DNA of 64,000 bases from Chimonanthus salicifolius. Lineage: Eukaryota; Streptophyta; Magnoliopsida; Laurales; Calycanthaceae. Positions 31,869-45,351 of this stretch are shown in pieces (position 1 is the stretch's first letter; each line of letters starts with the position of its first letter). Location: assembly GCA_013350335.1 (NCBI GenBank), contig CM023538.1, positions 49,668,195 to 49,732,194 of the forward strand, given 5' to 3'. A program made the translations under genes and the position numbers. A model generated the notes under the pieces. The model saw only the letters and a list, made by a program, of their open reading frames with translations. It was not told where the DNA came from and did not search any database.

Positions 31869-33340
31869 GGCTTTCCGTTCCTCCAAATGAATTCCAAGAA
31901 AGTGGCAAATTGGAACTACGAAATTGCTGACTCGGCTTCTCCTCCCGCTAACTCTACTTACTTCTTTTCCTCTCAGCCACGTTGGATACACTACAGTACA
32001 GTTGAACGGCTTTATAACAATTAAGTTCAGAGATAATTGAATGATTAGATTAATTATCAAAATTTCAATCAAATAATTGAAAATAAAATTTATTAGCTAA
32101 ATTTTCATTTCAACATCAACATAAAATCATTAGATCAGTATTTAATCTACGATTTTAACTGTGATATTTAACATACATAAATTCATATAAAAAGATTAGA
32201 ATTAAATTGTAAATAGAAAACAACAACTAATGATTTATTTGGAAGTAGACCATACAGTTGCCAATCTAAATTTATTTTAGTTCATATTGTACGAACTACG
32301 AAGAAATAAATTATCAATTGACGTCAAAATTATATTTTAAACAAGACAACATAATTTCAATAGTAAGCATTAATTTTTCCAACCTTCATATCGGGTGACT
32401 TAAAATTTAAAATAAATACTCAATTTTGTACAATTAGATCATTTTTTGCCATTAACTTTATTAATCAGATCATACAATCTTATACATAAGATTTGCAAGT
32501 ATTTTCGTGTATCTATAAGATTAGTCTTACCTCTAATATGAACAAAAATACCCATATTATTAAAAAAAAAAAAGAAATAAACTAATAGAAAGATTATTTC
32601 AAACATGATAAATGAAAATCACAAAGAACATTACCAGAAGATTTCACTGGTCTCCCTCACCTCTCACCTCCTTATGCCTCAATAGCATCTTATGTTTGAA
32701 ATATTTATAGTGATTTGATATATGGATGCAAGACCTAAACTCGACTTCATTCTCTAATATTTTAAGACGACTATATACTGAATGGATTTAACTATTCGGA
32801 GCTTCCCATAATAATAACAATAATGAGCCTTGGTCAATATTCTAGAAGAACTAAGTGGGGCGTATACATGGGAATATAGTAGTATTTATCTTTAATACTT
32901 GTGTTGCATTTATATTAAATGTCATTTATTATATTTTAAAATATTTATTGAGAAAAAAATATTTTTATAACTACAGTATTAAAAGTATTTCTTCACTAAT
33001 TACTTAAATATCTTAACTCCTATTTATTCTCTACTTTGTCGGAGATATATAAATTAAATAACTTATTTCTCACAGCATTTGATCAAGTAGTAAGATACAA
33101 TTATTAGAAAAAAATAAAAGAATGAAGAATCTTTAAATTTCTTTGTGCCTCCTTTATTTTAAAAGTTATGGGAGAAAAGATTTTATTTAAAAATAAATTT
33201 TAGACAACTCTTAAATTGGTATTTTTTTTTAAAGACCAAAGTGTTCAAGTCTCTTAGAGTGCCTGACTAATCTTTGGGGCATGTGCAAACCTCCCTATCC
33301 ATGCACACTAGATAATACTATAGGGAGTGACTCATTCTAA
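31869..33340. other. Upstream region of the ankyrin gene
   Basis: AT-rich, with no gene seen. It must hold the gene's promoter if the ATG at 31868 is correct, but I could not pick a TATA box with confidence. Confidence 0.4.
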
Positions 33341-34740
33341 TTTTGGACCATCAATTCTTCATGGCTAAAATTTGAAGCTTATAATTTTTTTTTGGATTAA
33401 CGTGTGAGAAACTCAGATACAATCCTATTAAAATCTCCACGGATGAGCCTATTACCCGTAATGCACATAAAGTTAGACTATGAGGGCCTGAACATGCAAC
33501 CTCTTGCTTCGTGAGATGGGAGACAACCCGTTGAACTAAAAATTGCTAATTGAGATGTGGTTTGCTCTTATAGAACTTTTAACAGCGAGATCCACTTTAG
33601 ACAAATAATTGTATTTTGTATGTATTCCCATTATAATATTGTAAATAAAGATCATTTTAAATTATCTGAAGCACACTTTTCTCTCCTCTTACGTAAACAC
33701 AACTGTCGTTTTTTTTTTTTTATAATATTTGCATATCTCCACCTCAATATATTATTTATAACGAAATATAAATTTATTTAGACTTGAAAGTAACTGCAAT
33801 ACTTAATTTTGACTACTAAGTCTGCATTTAAAAGATTTTAGATTCTATGCAGAAATAAAAAATTAATTGCTGACTTCAGATCCATTAACATATTTTTTAA
33901 ATACTCAACTTTGGTTGTGAATGCTGGTAACTTACTCGAATCTACGCACTAGCACATGGGTTTGACTTTGAGATAATTATCAGTTTAAGATTAGATCAGG
34001 CGGTTTAAGATTAAGATCAGTGTTATTAGCTGGGAGCCAACAACGATTAAGGAAAAGCTTTCGCATTTGATCTTTTCCATAAATTTAACTATTACCTAAT
34101 TTTATGCTTAGATGACCATATCTCCTTGCTGAATTAAATGGTTTGAGATAATAACTTTTACCCATTGTTCAAATTTAAAAGACCAAAAACTAGTTTTGAG
34201 TTATTTGATAGGATTCACTTTCAACTCCCTCTGGATTATCTGATTATATATCCTTTATGAATGCATAGGTTTTGGCTAAAAAAGAAATTACAGATGTTCA
34301 TCCACGTACCAGGCCACAATGTAATCGTGATTATCTAGGCATAGGATTTACCAAATAGAGTGGTGATGGTTCAGTTGAAATCGTCTTTCCTTTAATATAT
34401 TGTCCACTGAAAATCACCTCGATCATATTAATCAAGCTGTATTTTTAAAGTTCTCAAATTTCATCATTTTAAATTATTTTTTAATTCTTGAATTTTATGG
34501 CACTTAAAAACATAGCTTGATCAATCTGATCAAGTTTTTTTTTTGTGAACAATATATTGAAGGAAAGACTAATCCAATGGGCCCATCACTATCCCATTTG
34601 ATATGCCCCACACCTAGGTGTAGATGGTAATATCATATGACTTATTGCTCTCGTGAACATCTCATAAATAAACATTCCAATTGTAATTTTTGTGTAATTT
34701 AGTTGCAACAAACACAATATTCTTTGGCATTGTTTTCTAT
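33340..34740. repeat. Duplicated flank segment B
   Basis: Aligns by eye with 39590-39700 and 41880-42070 (TTGCTAATTGAG.TGTGGTTTGCTC), with 40800-41020, and with 8736-9660 on the far side of the ankyrin gene. It is non-coding and carries a SINE-like insertion at 33384-33538. Confidence 0.7.
33384..33538 (-). mobile_element. SINE-like element
   Basis: On the minus strand it starts TTAGTTCAACGGGTTGTCTC (A-box-like), continues with a B-box-like GCATGTTCAGGCC, and ends in an A tract. The paralogous segments at 39612-39630 and 41898-41915 are uninterrupted at the same place, which supports an insertion. Confidence 0.65.
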
Positions 34741-34946
34741 AATGGAAACCCTAAGAACCAACTTTCAATCTTTTCGATCACTCTAAAAAAAAAAGAAAGA
34801 TGACACTAATTTCAACAAGATAATTTTAACAATGTCAAAATTCACTGAAGACATTAGGTGCTAAATTGAAAGCAAAATGAACGTGAAATTGTTATTCCGA
34901 ATAGAATGATTCAAGCAATAATTGAAATCCACAATTAAATGCAAAT

Positions 34947-37407
34947 TATAATGGCCTGGCCCTAAAAAAAAAAAGTGAATAGTGTCAGTCGGACCGATGA
35001 ATAGTATCGGTCGGACCGACGGCGAAAATTAAGTTCCGTATTTAAACCTCTTTTTGGTCGAAATTAGGTTATTTTTCATCTTCTTCCCCATCCACCAACC
35101 TACCCCTTTTCCCTAACAGCAAACCCCAGTATCATCTACCTTCCTTCCATTGATTTTCACTCATCAAAGGTTTTAGATTCGGATTTCTTGCGCTTGGAGA
35201 ACCCCTTTACTCGATTTTTTCTCCTCCAAAAGGTAAGATATGTGATCCTTCTCTCTCCTTTCTTCTTATTTAAATGAGATATGAATGGGATGGGTTAAGA
35301 ATGAAGTTTTGATGAATAATAAACCTTAATGGGAGATGAATCCATGAAAGTAATTGGAGATTTTATTATAAAACTTTGATTGGGTGTATATCTGACTTGA
35401 TTTTGGACTTGGAACTTTAGGAAGGGAAGTAGACTGGGGAATAAGGGTAGATCTTAGAGATGATTTATAGGAGGATAGTTAGGGATTTCCCTTCGATTGA
35501 AGGGATTAATCTATTTTAGGGGTAATTCTTTGGTCTAAATTGGGGATTTAGCTTCTAAGCTTTAAATTGGTCTAGTTTATGGACTATTAGAGGTATATTA
35601 TGTTCTTTTTTGTTTGATTAGAGCCTTCGAATTTTGAACCTGTTGAGGTACGACCCGAAAACAAACCCAGAACATCTTAGTATTTGATGTGAGGATTGCT
35701 ACACTCATAATATATGAATGCTTGTATTCTATGAATTGAATTAGGGAATGTATCGTATTATTAGTGTGATTTATGCATGATATATAGGATGTATATACCC
35801 TATGATATGCATGAGATATTGTGAATTCCCTGTTATGTGACATGTAGCATGTTTATTCCCTGATTATGATAATTCATAACGCCTGTTAATTGTTGGAGAC
35901 CCTTGTGAAGGGTTGAGATGAATTATTGAGGAATTTAATTAGAATTTTGTTGTGAGAAGGGGAGTGATTTGGACTAAGGATGTTAAACCACCATAAGATG
36001 AGTTGAATAAATTATAAGGACTAAGAATATGTGTAAATAAACACGACGTGTGTATCTCAAGGTTGGAGTGTAGTACATGTCCCTAGTATAACCCAATGTG
36101 GTAATTATGTTAAATGTATGAAACATAATGGAATGCGACATGCTTGCTATCAATGTGAAATTGTGGCCATAATGTGATTATGATATATTTATTGCCCATG
36201 AAATTATGAATATGTTTTCCCTTAGTATTACTCACCTATGTGTGCCTAGGATGTTGTATATGATGTGAGTATGAGATATTGTGTTAATGGACATGGTGAT
36301 GCTGAGAATTACTAATGTTAGGGTGATACCCAAAGAGTATATAGGAATTGATGATGTACATTCTTCTTCTTTGGGCTCACTAATAGCAGTCCCCACTCCT
36401 TGTAGAGGATGTTGGTGTGACAGGATGATGATTAGACTAAGGAACTCTATTGGAACGGTGACGTCGGCTATGAGACTTGGTCCTGTAGGGTTGCCGTCGA
36501 GGAGTATAGCCCCTCACATGCTTCGTGTTGCAGAACGCTCTCACGGCTTTTTATGGTTGTCGTTGAGGAGTACAGCCCCTCACATGCTTCGTGTTGAAGG
36601 TCGATCTAGCAAATATTTTGTAAACTTGGTGCTCAGTATTGCGCAGGGTTAGCTACTTGTGAGCCCTACTTGGACGGTACTAACTTAATAAGACGTATTG
36701 TGCAGAGTTAGATACTTATGAGCCCTACTAGGGAGGTACTAACTGGGTAAGTCGTATATTGATCACCTTAGAGCTGACTTCATCACCAGAGTGGTGAAGA
36801 TAGATTATCTATGTTTTATGGAAATCTCCCAGTTAGTAAGTCGCGTCCGATGTCCCTCAAGGGATCATGATGTTTTGATAGCCCATTCCATAGAGGTGTC
36901 GTTGAGTGGACACTGTGTTCACTTTGATGAGATTGATAGAAAGACAGTGTTACATAGCATGATTATATTCCATTTCATACATTATTATCATTATGTGTGT
37001 GCGTGAGTGTGTAGCATGCATATTTCCTCATTGAGTATTGTTTGTACTCACATCCTTGCAATTTTAGGTAATGTTGCACTGGATGAATCCGAGGGACCCG
37101 AGGAAAAAATTAATTATTATGCTGCTTTAGACGCACTACATATTGATTTATTTCATTTATTTGAATTGAATCGATGATATTGATTTTTACCATTTTATTC
37201 ATTGAGGATTATTTTGTAATAACATTTATGAAGTTTGATAACCTTATGTTTGAGAATTTATATCTCCTTTGAGATGTTAATGGTAATTTAAGATTATTTA
37301 TGAATTTTGAATTTGAGTTGTGAGCACAAGTGTGTTTTCCACGTGTGATATTCGAAAAAGAAAGATTTATCCACGCACGTGCCTATGTTTTGGGTCAGGG
37401 CGTGACA
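34947..37407 (+). mobile_element. Solo LTR of a Ty3/gypsy (Tekay-like) element
   Basis: The 2461-bp unit starts TATAATGGCCTGGCCC (canonical TG changed to TA) and ends GGTCAGGGCGTGACA, an ending known from Tekay/Del LTRs. A 5-bp duplication CAAAT flanks it (34942-34946 and 37408-37412). Within are short tandem duplications near 36475-36600 (AGTATAGCCCCTCACATGCT, twice) and 36625-36750 (GAGCCCTACT.GG.GGTACTAAC, twice). No internal retroelement sequence follows. Confidence 0.85.
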
Positions 37408-37455
37408 CAAATTGACATACATTGAACTTTTTTAAGCTAATTTGGCTGTGGAAGT

Positions 37456-37980
37456 GTGTAACACCCCGCTTGTCCAATGAGCGAATGGGACGCTATACAA
37501 TGAAAATCTGATCCAAATATGAGTACATCATTGTAGCGGCTTGACCCTTAAATTGCCTTAATTTTAATAAATGGATTTAGTTTCCATGTGTGAGAGGTGT
37601 TTGAGGGTCCTACAGGGATCCAACCAATTGGATCTATGTGCCGAAACCCAGATTTAAAATAATACAATGGAAGAGTTTGGAAAATAAGAGAAATAATCAT
37701 AGTGCTGTGTCTGTCGGACCGACAACATTAGTGGGACCAATGGTATTATCGGTCTGATCCAAAACATATGCTGATAACTAGATTAAAGAGTCTTTAGAGT
37801 GAGAGAAAGAGACAATTGATAGAGAGACGAGATTTTGGAAGAACATTCTTCCTATTTTTCTTCTTTTCTTATTTTCTTCTTCTCCTTCCAAAAAACTTCC
37901 ATCTACAGACTTTCTCAATGATTGCAACTGATGGCAGCCACCCGATTACATGAAAAATAAAAAGGAAAAAACGCCCAAAA
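37456..37980 (+). mobile_element. Partial gypsy-type LTR start
   Basis: Begins TGTAACACCCCGCTTGTCC, a common start of plant gypsy LTRs, and carries a GTCGGACCGAC motif also present at 34985-35020. It fades out near 37980 without a recognisable end. Confidence 0.45.
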
Positions 37981-38451
37981 CTGGCTGGAACTTACTTGTG
38001 CCAGTTCCTAATTCAGTTGACTAACATATTCAGTTCCGTCAATTAACTGTCAGCCAATTCATGCTTCTGTCGACTGACATATTCAGTTCAATTGACTGAA
38101 TCTCAATTAAAGACTTCTGACTGATTTAACTGTGACTTGATCAGTCGACTGAATTTGAAACAGAAAACCTTTGTCTAATTTAACTGGGACTAAGTTAGTC
38201 GACTGATACTTCAGTTCAGTCAATTGCATCTTAGCTAGGACCTATTTGTATGTCAAATTATAGTTAGCAATTTGGCATACATTAAAAGTACGAAATAGAA
38301 TTACTTCATGTACTACTTCATTTTTTCTTGAAAAATGTGACAAAATTCCTCCTTAAAAGTAAATATGCCAAAAAGTAGGGAATAGATACATATAGATATG
38401 ACACATCCTATTTGTAAGATGCAGAGATAAAAAATTCGCCTAATCTATTAC
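37981..38451. repeat. Degenerate TCAGTCGACTGA-type repeats
   Basis: About 38025-38230 holds loose copies of CAGTCGACTGAAT/AGTTCAGTCAATT. No gene is supported. Confidence 0.4.
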
Positions 38452-38639
38452 TCTCTCTGTATCAATTTAGTTATCTTATATGGATTTTGGAATTGTCCCA
38501 AAATAGTTGTTTCATTTATATTGGAGTAGCATAAAATGTGTTGAAAATGGATGAGATCATATGAAGTGGTAGCCTTTATAGAGAGTTCCTTAAAAAATAC
38601 AAATGTTTCAAATAATCAGCTAAACTGGGACGGAGGGAG
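38452..38639. mobile_element. Stowaway-type MITE
   Basis: TA-flanked, ends CTCTCTCTGTATCAATTTAG and the reverse of CTCCCTCCGTCCCAGTTTAG. Same family as 14164-14354. Confidence 0.85.
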
Positions 38640-38641
38640 TA

Positions 38642-39354
38642 TATAAATTAAACGTTTTCGTATCTTTATAATTTTTACAAAATATCGTAGATTGAAACAA
38701 ACACTTAAAACGATGTATTCAATTTAATTTTCTTTTTACTAAAAATTTTAGAAGAAAACTAAGTTTAAAATTTAATTGCTAGAGGAAATTTTTACTTATA
38801 GTATTTTGTAGGTAAGAAAGTAAAGCATAATGAGAAATGTACATAATTTTACATTTAATTATCTTTTCTTAAATCTTCAATCTTTAGAACCACATCAATT
38901 ACTCTAAGAAAAATGAAAAATATTTAAATTATGTATTTATGTTATATTACAAGAAAACACTAAATAAGAGTTAAGGTAGTTGAATAATTTATGAATTATA
39001 TGTTACAAGTATAATAAGTGTATTATATATTTCATGTATAATAGAAGTCCCCTTAAAAATACGTAAAAACATTTTTTTAAGAAGCATATAATAGAAACGT
39101 TATATGAATATTATACAAAGAATTGCCAAACTGGTACATGTGGGTTCTACGATGACGACGAGTACGTATGGTTCTATGACGACAATTGACAGACTTGGGT
39201 TCCATGACGATAGCTATCAAGTAACTAATTTGTCAAATCCTAACATGAATCTCTACCTTAAATTAATAGAACAATAGAAGGAAAGTATAGACTTAATAAT
39301 TAATCAAGGATCAGTTTTATTAAACACCGACAAAGACTCAATTAAAATAATGAT
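38642..39354. other. AT-rich spacer
   Basis: No gene. A loose GGTTCTA(C)GATGACGAC repeat occurs at 39140-39210. Confidence 0.4.
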
Positions 39355-41025
39355 AATAGAGTGTCCACTAAATCCTTCAATAATTGTTTATATTATTATT
39401 TAAAGCTCATATAGATAAAAACTTTCACTTGATTAATTAGTTGTGAACTGTTAAGATTAATTGATGACTTTGCAGTAGAAGATTTAGATTAAAAGAATCC
39501 ACTTAATTAAGTGGATTTTATCTAAATTGAAGTATATATCTTAGATGTTCTTAAAATTAAGAGAAACTAATTTTGGAACATCAATTCTTTAGGGCTAAAA
39601 ATTGAAGGTTAGAATTTAGAAATTGCTAATTGAGGTGTGGTTTGCTCTTTTAGAACTTCTAGCACAGAGATCAATTTGTGGAAAAATCATTGTAAATTGT
39701 GTATGCAATGAATGTTGTAAATAAGATCACTTTAAATTTTCTAAAACACACAATAGAGTTTTGTGTTTATTTCTCTCTCCTCTCATATAAACGTAATTGT
39801 AGCTTTCTATTACAGATATTCTTAGTTCATATTAGAGGTGAGACTAATCTACATAAGTTACTTAGTAAAAAAATCACCAGTATTTTTTTTTTTTTTCACT
39901 TTATAAAATTTTGTACAAAAAATTTCTTTTTTATAAATGAATATAAAAAAAACATTGAACAAATCCTTCAAACTTACTAAATTTAATTATAATATATATT
40001 TTCTACTTTTAATAATTTTTATATGAATTTATTTTATTTTTAAATAATATGAAAAAATTTGAGTGCATGAGATGACCCTTTTTAAAGAGAAGCAAATTCT
40101 TGCAAAGCCCATAGGCTTCAGATGAGCTCAGGTTCTTCTAAATACAAGCGAGTTTGCCCAAACCGAGCCTGTATATCTTCCTAGATGGAAATAGCAGGCA
40201 CATGAAGTCAAAATTGACTACTAAAAACATAGAGAAAAATAATATAAATATAATAAATAATAGAGAAATTGATGTGATAAGTTTTCACAAGGTCAAATAA
40301 AAATGTAGAACTAAAAAAAATCTAAACTCCAAATATATAGAAATTTGACGTGACTAGCGATCATGCCGATGAATTAGTTGGTTGCTAGAGAAAGTTATTT
40401 AAACTGAATCAAAGAAGAAATCTCAATTTTCACGTAGAATTTTAGAATCATCAGTGCTTGGCTTTTGATTCACTTTTTACCATTACATGAAATATGGATA
40501 ATTAAATCTTTTCTTTGAAAGAAAAGGTAATTTCAGCTTTTCTTTTTTGCTTTAAAATCAAATAATTCTCTCTTTTCCATTATGACACCAGATAAGGATT
40601 TGATAGTCATTATAAGATAAACAAATATGAATCTAGAAATGAGAATAAGATAAAAGATTAATGCAAGTGGTGAGGAGATAGAATATGAATATAAGTTAAA
40701 AAAATAGATTTTTTAAATGATAAATAAAGTTTCTTTGGAAATAACTGCACTTTTTAATTTTGACTACTAAGTCTGCATTTAAAATTCTGTAACAACAATA
40801 AGTAATTGGAAGACTTCAGATTAGATGCAGAACAAAATTAATCGCTAACTTCAGATCCATTAATATAAATATTTTTAAAATACTCGTCTTTGGTTGTGAT
40901 CTGTGAATGCTGGCAAGCTACCTGAATCGGTCTAGCACATGGGTTTCACTTTGAGATCAGTATCAGTTGGAGAAAGTAAAAATATCAAATTAGGCAGTTT
41001 AAGACTAAGATCACTGTTAAAAAAA
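39355..41025. repeat. Duplicated flank segment C
   Basis: Aligns with 41680-42690 along much of its left part, with 33340-34030, and with 7080-7571 plus 8731-8890. At 40855-40880 it shows the empty version of the LTR insertion site at 7577-8730. Confidence 0.7.
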
Positions 41026-41679
41026 TATACAGTACAAATATTATATGAATGTAGAGCTGAAATTTGGGTCGAATTAGGTTCGGTTTTAATAAATTCAATC
41101 TAGTGCATCTGATTTGATTCAAATTTTTGACTCGAGTCAACTCGAGTACTGTTTTATAACCTGGTGCATGCTACATATATTAAATTATAGAGGTTATTAA
41201 ATTAGAGAGACTAGCAGTATTCCTATCTAAAAATCTCCTTAAAACTTTCATCTATCACTAAAATGTCCTTTGGGTTTCTCTTTTGAAAACAAAGCACTTC
41301 TTTTGACTTCAATACAGTAGACTCTTGTAAAGTGGGCAGACCAGACCACCTTCAACGCTCACCGATGGTAAGCACGTGAGTCCAAAGTAGGTAGTGGATG
41401 TGGGGCAGCAATAAATCTCTTATATTAGGTAACATTGGTCTCCATATTCCAAATATGATATTGCCGTCCTCACATGTCTGTTTTTTCTTTTATCTTAGTC
41501 ATTTTTACAGTAATTTCATATTATGAAAGTATGGAATATTAATTTACAAAATGGTTGGAATAATATATTTTTTATTCTGAATGTACTGAGTACTGAGTTA
41601 GAGAGATTTATTATATTTTGAATGAGCCCGAGGTTGGAACCAACTGCTAGATATTATTTTAGACAGATTATAGTGTGTT
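41026..41679. other. Spacer, no feature seen
   Basis: AT-rich sequence with no gene or recognisable element. Confidence 0.4.
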
Positions 41680-42690
41680 TCCTAAAATCTTCAATGATCG
41701 TTTATATTATTATCTCACGGAGATAAAAACTCTCACTTCATTAATTCGATGTGAACTGCTAAGAATCATTGATGACTTTAGAGAATTTAGATTAAAAAAA
41801 TCCAACTAATTAAGTAGAATTTATCGAAATTTAAATGAATATCTTTAGATGTTTTCAAAATTAGAAGTAATTCAATTCTTTAGGCTTAAATTTGAAGGTT
41901 AGAATTTAGAAATTGCTACTTGAAATGGGGTTTCTTCTTTAGAACAGCTAACCGAGAAATGGGACAAATTATTATATTTTGTATGGATTGTAGTGTTGTA
42001 AATAAAGATCAATTTAAATTCTCTGAAAGAAACTATAGAGTTTGGTGTTTCTTTCTCGCTCCTCTCACGTAGACATAATTGTGAGTTTCCTCTTAACTAC
42101 TAAATATACGCAAGTGACTTGGTAAAAAATTTCATCAGATAAACATTTTTTTACTTCATTAAACTTTTGTACAATTTGTTTTTTCATGAATGAATATAAA
42201 AATATTTGGGCCAAATCTTTCAAACTCAGTAAAGTTAATCATAATATCTCTTTTTTTATTTTAAATATTTTGTATGAATTATTTTATTTTTAAATAATAA
42301 TATAATAAAATTAGACAAACTCTTCTAATTCACAAAATTTAATTTCAAAATTTGTTTTAATCACCTGAAACTATTATTCTCTCTTGTAGATAAAGAAAAT
42401 AAAGAGACAATGTTGACCACTAAAAAAGTGATGAAAAAAGATAAAAGAACAATATAATAAATAGTACAGTGATTGATGTTATGACTTTTAACAAAGTCAA
42501 ATGAAGTTGTGGAACTCAAAAAAAAAAAAAAATATTTTTTAATAATAAAGAGGTTTCTTCATATTATGGTAAATCAATTTTCTTATGAAATATAAGTTTG
42601 TTTAAACTCACTATTTAATGTTGACTACTAAGTCTACATTTAAAATTCTGTAACAATGATAAAGAATTGAGAAAAAGAAAGACTTCTTAT
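41680..42690. repeat. Duplicated flank segment D, truncated
   Basis: Aligns with 39355-39980 and with the polyA-rich part near 40700-40820. It is cut off by the SIRE-like repeat that begins near 42700. Confidence 0.65.
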
Positions 42691-42699
42691 GTGATACAC

Positions 42700-44265
42700 A
42701 TGGTGTTCTCATATATTGATCCAAGAGGGGGGAGGGTGAATTGGGTCTTTGCTTATTTTTGATAATTTATTAATTTCAACAAAATTTATATGCAATATAT
42801 AAAATAATTTAAATAAATACACAAATAGAAGAGGAGATGATGAGAGATGGAAAAGTGACACAAGGATTTTGACGTAGTTCGGCAACCTTATCTACACCCA
42901 CACCTCAAGTACACCACTTGAGGATTCCACTAAGTTCTAACCAATTACAACCTTTGATCTCTTTTGTGGGTAAAGATCTTACAGTTACAACCTATGATAT
43001 TCTTCATAGGTGAAGATTGAATCGTGACACCAAGCGAACACCTCTCCAAGGACACCAATTTTTGTTAGGGTTATACAAACCCTTTACAAGACTTTTATTT
43101 AAGAGATAGAGAGGATTACAGATTGAAGCGCATTAAGAACTCTTAGAAGATAAACAGGTATTGGGACACTAAAGAGTTACTCAAAAGATTGAACCAAATA
43201 GAGCTCAGGTAATGGTAAGCAGATAAGGGCCTGAGATGGAAATTGGTCCCCAGTAGTGGCCTTTCCATTTCACATTCAATAGAGCATTTAATGCTAAATG
43301 TAAGCTTGTAATAGTTAGGAGTGTGAATGGAGTGATTGGGTATATGATATAAGTTCCATCAGATCACTCCAATCTTCTTTTAACACAAACAACCCCATGA
43401 GTGTAGTGAGCCTAAAATGCTCTGAATAGGTTGGAGCATAGCCGGTACAATACAATGGATGATGTTGCTCAAATTGTGTACAAGGTCCGCTTGGGATGAT
43501 TTCTTGATTTTTCATTTAGCACGAAACTCATCACTGTGTGAGAGAGGGATTGATTTATGATTTGTGTTTCATCAAGATCAACACTCCAAGCCTCCAAGAC
43601 CACAATCAACCCAAGAGTTTAGTGAGCCTTGAATATTTGATTGGGTTGGAGCAGAGTCGGTACAATGCAATGTATAATGTTGCTCAAATTGTGTTCAAGA
43701 AGTGCTTGGGATGTTTTCTTAATTTATCCATTCAGCACAAAATCCCTTCTCTAGATTTCAAGTTTTAGGTAAGATAAAGATATTTCATGAAAATGGTCAT
43801 TTTCCCTAAACACAAAGATTTTCTCTACTCACATTCTTGGAGAGCATTGACTGCTCATGATTTACCAATAAAACCTTAGAATGTGAGAAGAAGACCAATC
43901 TTCTAAACATATACCAATTAAATCTCAATTTCTTCTCTAGAGTGCCCATGGAGTGGTTTCTCAAAGTTTGGCTCAAAACCATCTAAGTTTAAGGAAGATA
44001 AAAGATTTGACTATAAAAGGTATCTTTTCCTGGAGGAGATGAATGCCCAAATTCATATTCAAATGAAAGCTTTGAAAAGAAAGACTCATTCAAAATGAAC
44101 TAAAAAAGGCCCAAAATGACTTTGTGCGGAATACCGACTAGCCTCTCCCCAAGGAGTGCTGAGCCGATCGAAACTGGGACTTAAAATATGGAAGTTGTGC
44201 ACAAACCGGCTAGCTTCTCCTGGGGAGCGTCTAGCTGCTCTAGGTTATGACAACATTGCACCTTT
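42700..44265 (-). mobile_element. Old SIRE-like LTR part, 3' side (minus strand)
   Basis: On the minus strand it contains CCCAATTCACCCTCCCCCCT near 42745-42725, a stretch typical of the 3' end of SIRE/Maximus-type copia LTRs. It also holds two direct copies of a ~165-bp unit spaced 216 bp apart (43366-43530 and 43582-43746; shared ATGTTGCTCAAATTGTGT). It stops at the viral junction near 44266 and seems to resume at 56743. No gene. Confidence 0.5.
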
Positions 44266-44267
44266 AC

Positions 44268-44352
44268 ACTATGACAAAATTCCAACATGATTTATTAAAC
44301 AAAGAATTTCTGATCAGAGTTGATGCTAAGGCTGCAAAAGAAATTCTGGAAA
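44268..44352 (+). pseudogene. Stray RNase H fragment at left viral junction
   Basis: About 83 bases nearly identical to 51340-51422 in the RNase H region. About 40 unrelated bases follow before the intergenic region begins. This marks a rearranged or deleted junction. Confidence 0.8.
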
Positions 44353-44394
44353 AAAAAGAAAAGAAGAAAAGTGGTCCCATCAATGTTAGATGTT

Positions 44395-45119
44395 CATAAT
44401 CAAATCTTATCCTATAGGTGTCTTGCATAGAAGAAATGGTGTCTTCATTCAAAACGATGCTTGAGAAGAAATGTTGCTAGTTATCATTGCCTGGGAGAAA
44501 AGCTAGCATAATGTCAAGGTTTGATTTGAAGAAAATTTGTCCTCTAGCCATCAGAGAATATATTTTTGGTAGGGGCTGCCTTTTATGTTGCCACTTGTAA
44601 ACAAAGATGGTAGGGGCTACCTTTTGTGTTGCCATTTGAAAAGGTTGGTGTTGCTTTATTGCCATATGTCATAAGTTGATAATGTTGTGGGGGGGTATGT
44701 TTATCTTTTGCTTTCCATGTGGCATAAAGATATTCCACCTCATGTACCTTGTCCATCAACTTTTGTACCTTGCCCATCAACTTTTGAAAATGTCTTTTGG
44801 TGGCTTGTGTCGGTGGCTATTCCTTTGTTTGTTGCAAGTCCTCTCATGGTCGAATGAGAATGGACTCTTATTGTATGCTCCATCTATATAAGGAGCTGAG
44901 GGTTTTCCATTTGTATATATAGTTCAAGATATAGTTGAGGAAATTAAAAAAAAACATAAGTCTGAGTGTGAGTGTGAGTTTGAAGTTTGAGTGCTAGAGC
45001 TTGAAGTTTAAGTGTGATAGAGTCTGAAGTCCTGTACAAATCTTCTGTAAGTAATTAAGTTTTTAAGTTTAATGTTACATGTTGTTGTTATCTAATCATG
45101 TTGTTTCTTTTACTAGAAT
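44395..45119 (+). promoter_or_regulatory. Viral intergenic/promoter region, copy 1
   Basis: Nearly matches 52930-53653. A TATA box TATATAAG at 44885-44892 sits about 230 bp before small ORF a, as in pararetroviral full-length promoters. I did not find an exact tRNA-Met primer site. Open frames inside are incidental. Confidence 0.7.
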
Positions 45120-45350
45120 ATGTCTATTCGTCTTACTCTGCTTAGAAGATACTATGATGATGTTCGGATATTAAGAAAAATTGAATCCTTGTTAGACAAT
45201 ATAAGAAGACATCTGCAAATCTGCACCCACAGAAATAATCCTCACCATCTTGAGTTTGAAAGGAGAAGGATTGTTTTAATGCGTTCCTATGCTGTCTTCC
45301 AACTAGATAAATTCCGAACTAAATCAAAACTACAAGCTATGGCCTTCTGA
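45120..45350 (+). CDS. Viral small ORF a, copy 1 (76 aa, unknown)
   Basis: Short basic, helix-rich protein with many Arg, Leu and His residues, opening MSIRLTLLRRYYDD. Copy 2 at 53654-53884 keeps the same length and frame but differs at about 26 of 76 residues, so the frame was probably used before integration. Its stop TGA is followed one base later by the start of ORF b. Role not recognised; by position it might be a virion-associated or nucleic-acid-binding protein (inference). Confidence 0.7.
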   Translation: MSIRLTLLRRYYDDVRILRKIESLLDNIRRHLQICTHRNNPHHLEFERRRIVLMRSYAVFQLDKFRTKSKLQAMAF

Positions 45351-45351
45351 G

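Noticed and set aside
36281..36652. 123-codon plus-strand frame
   Set aside because: It covers tandem duplications in the gypsy solo LTR and shows no known domain.
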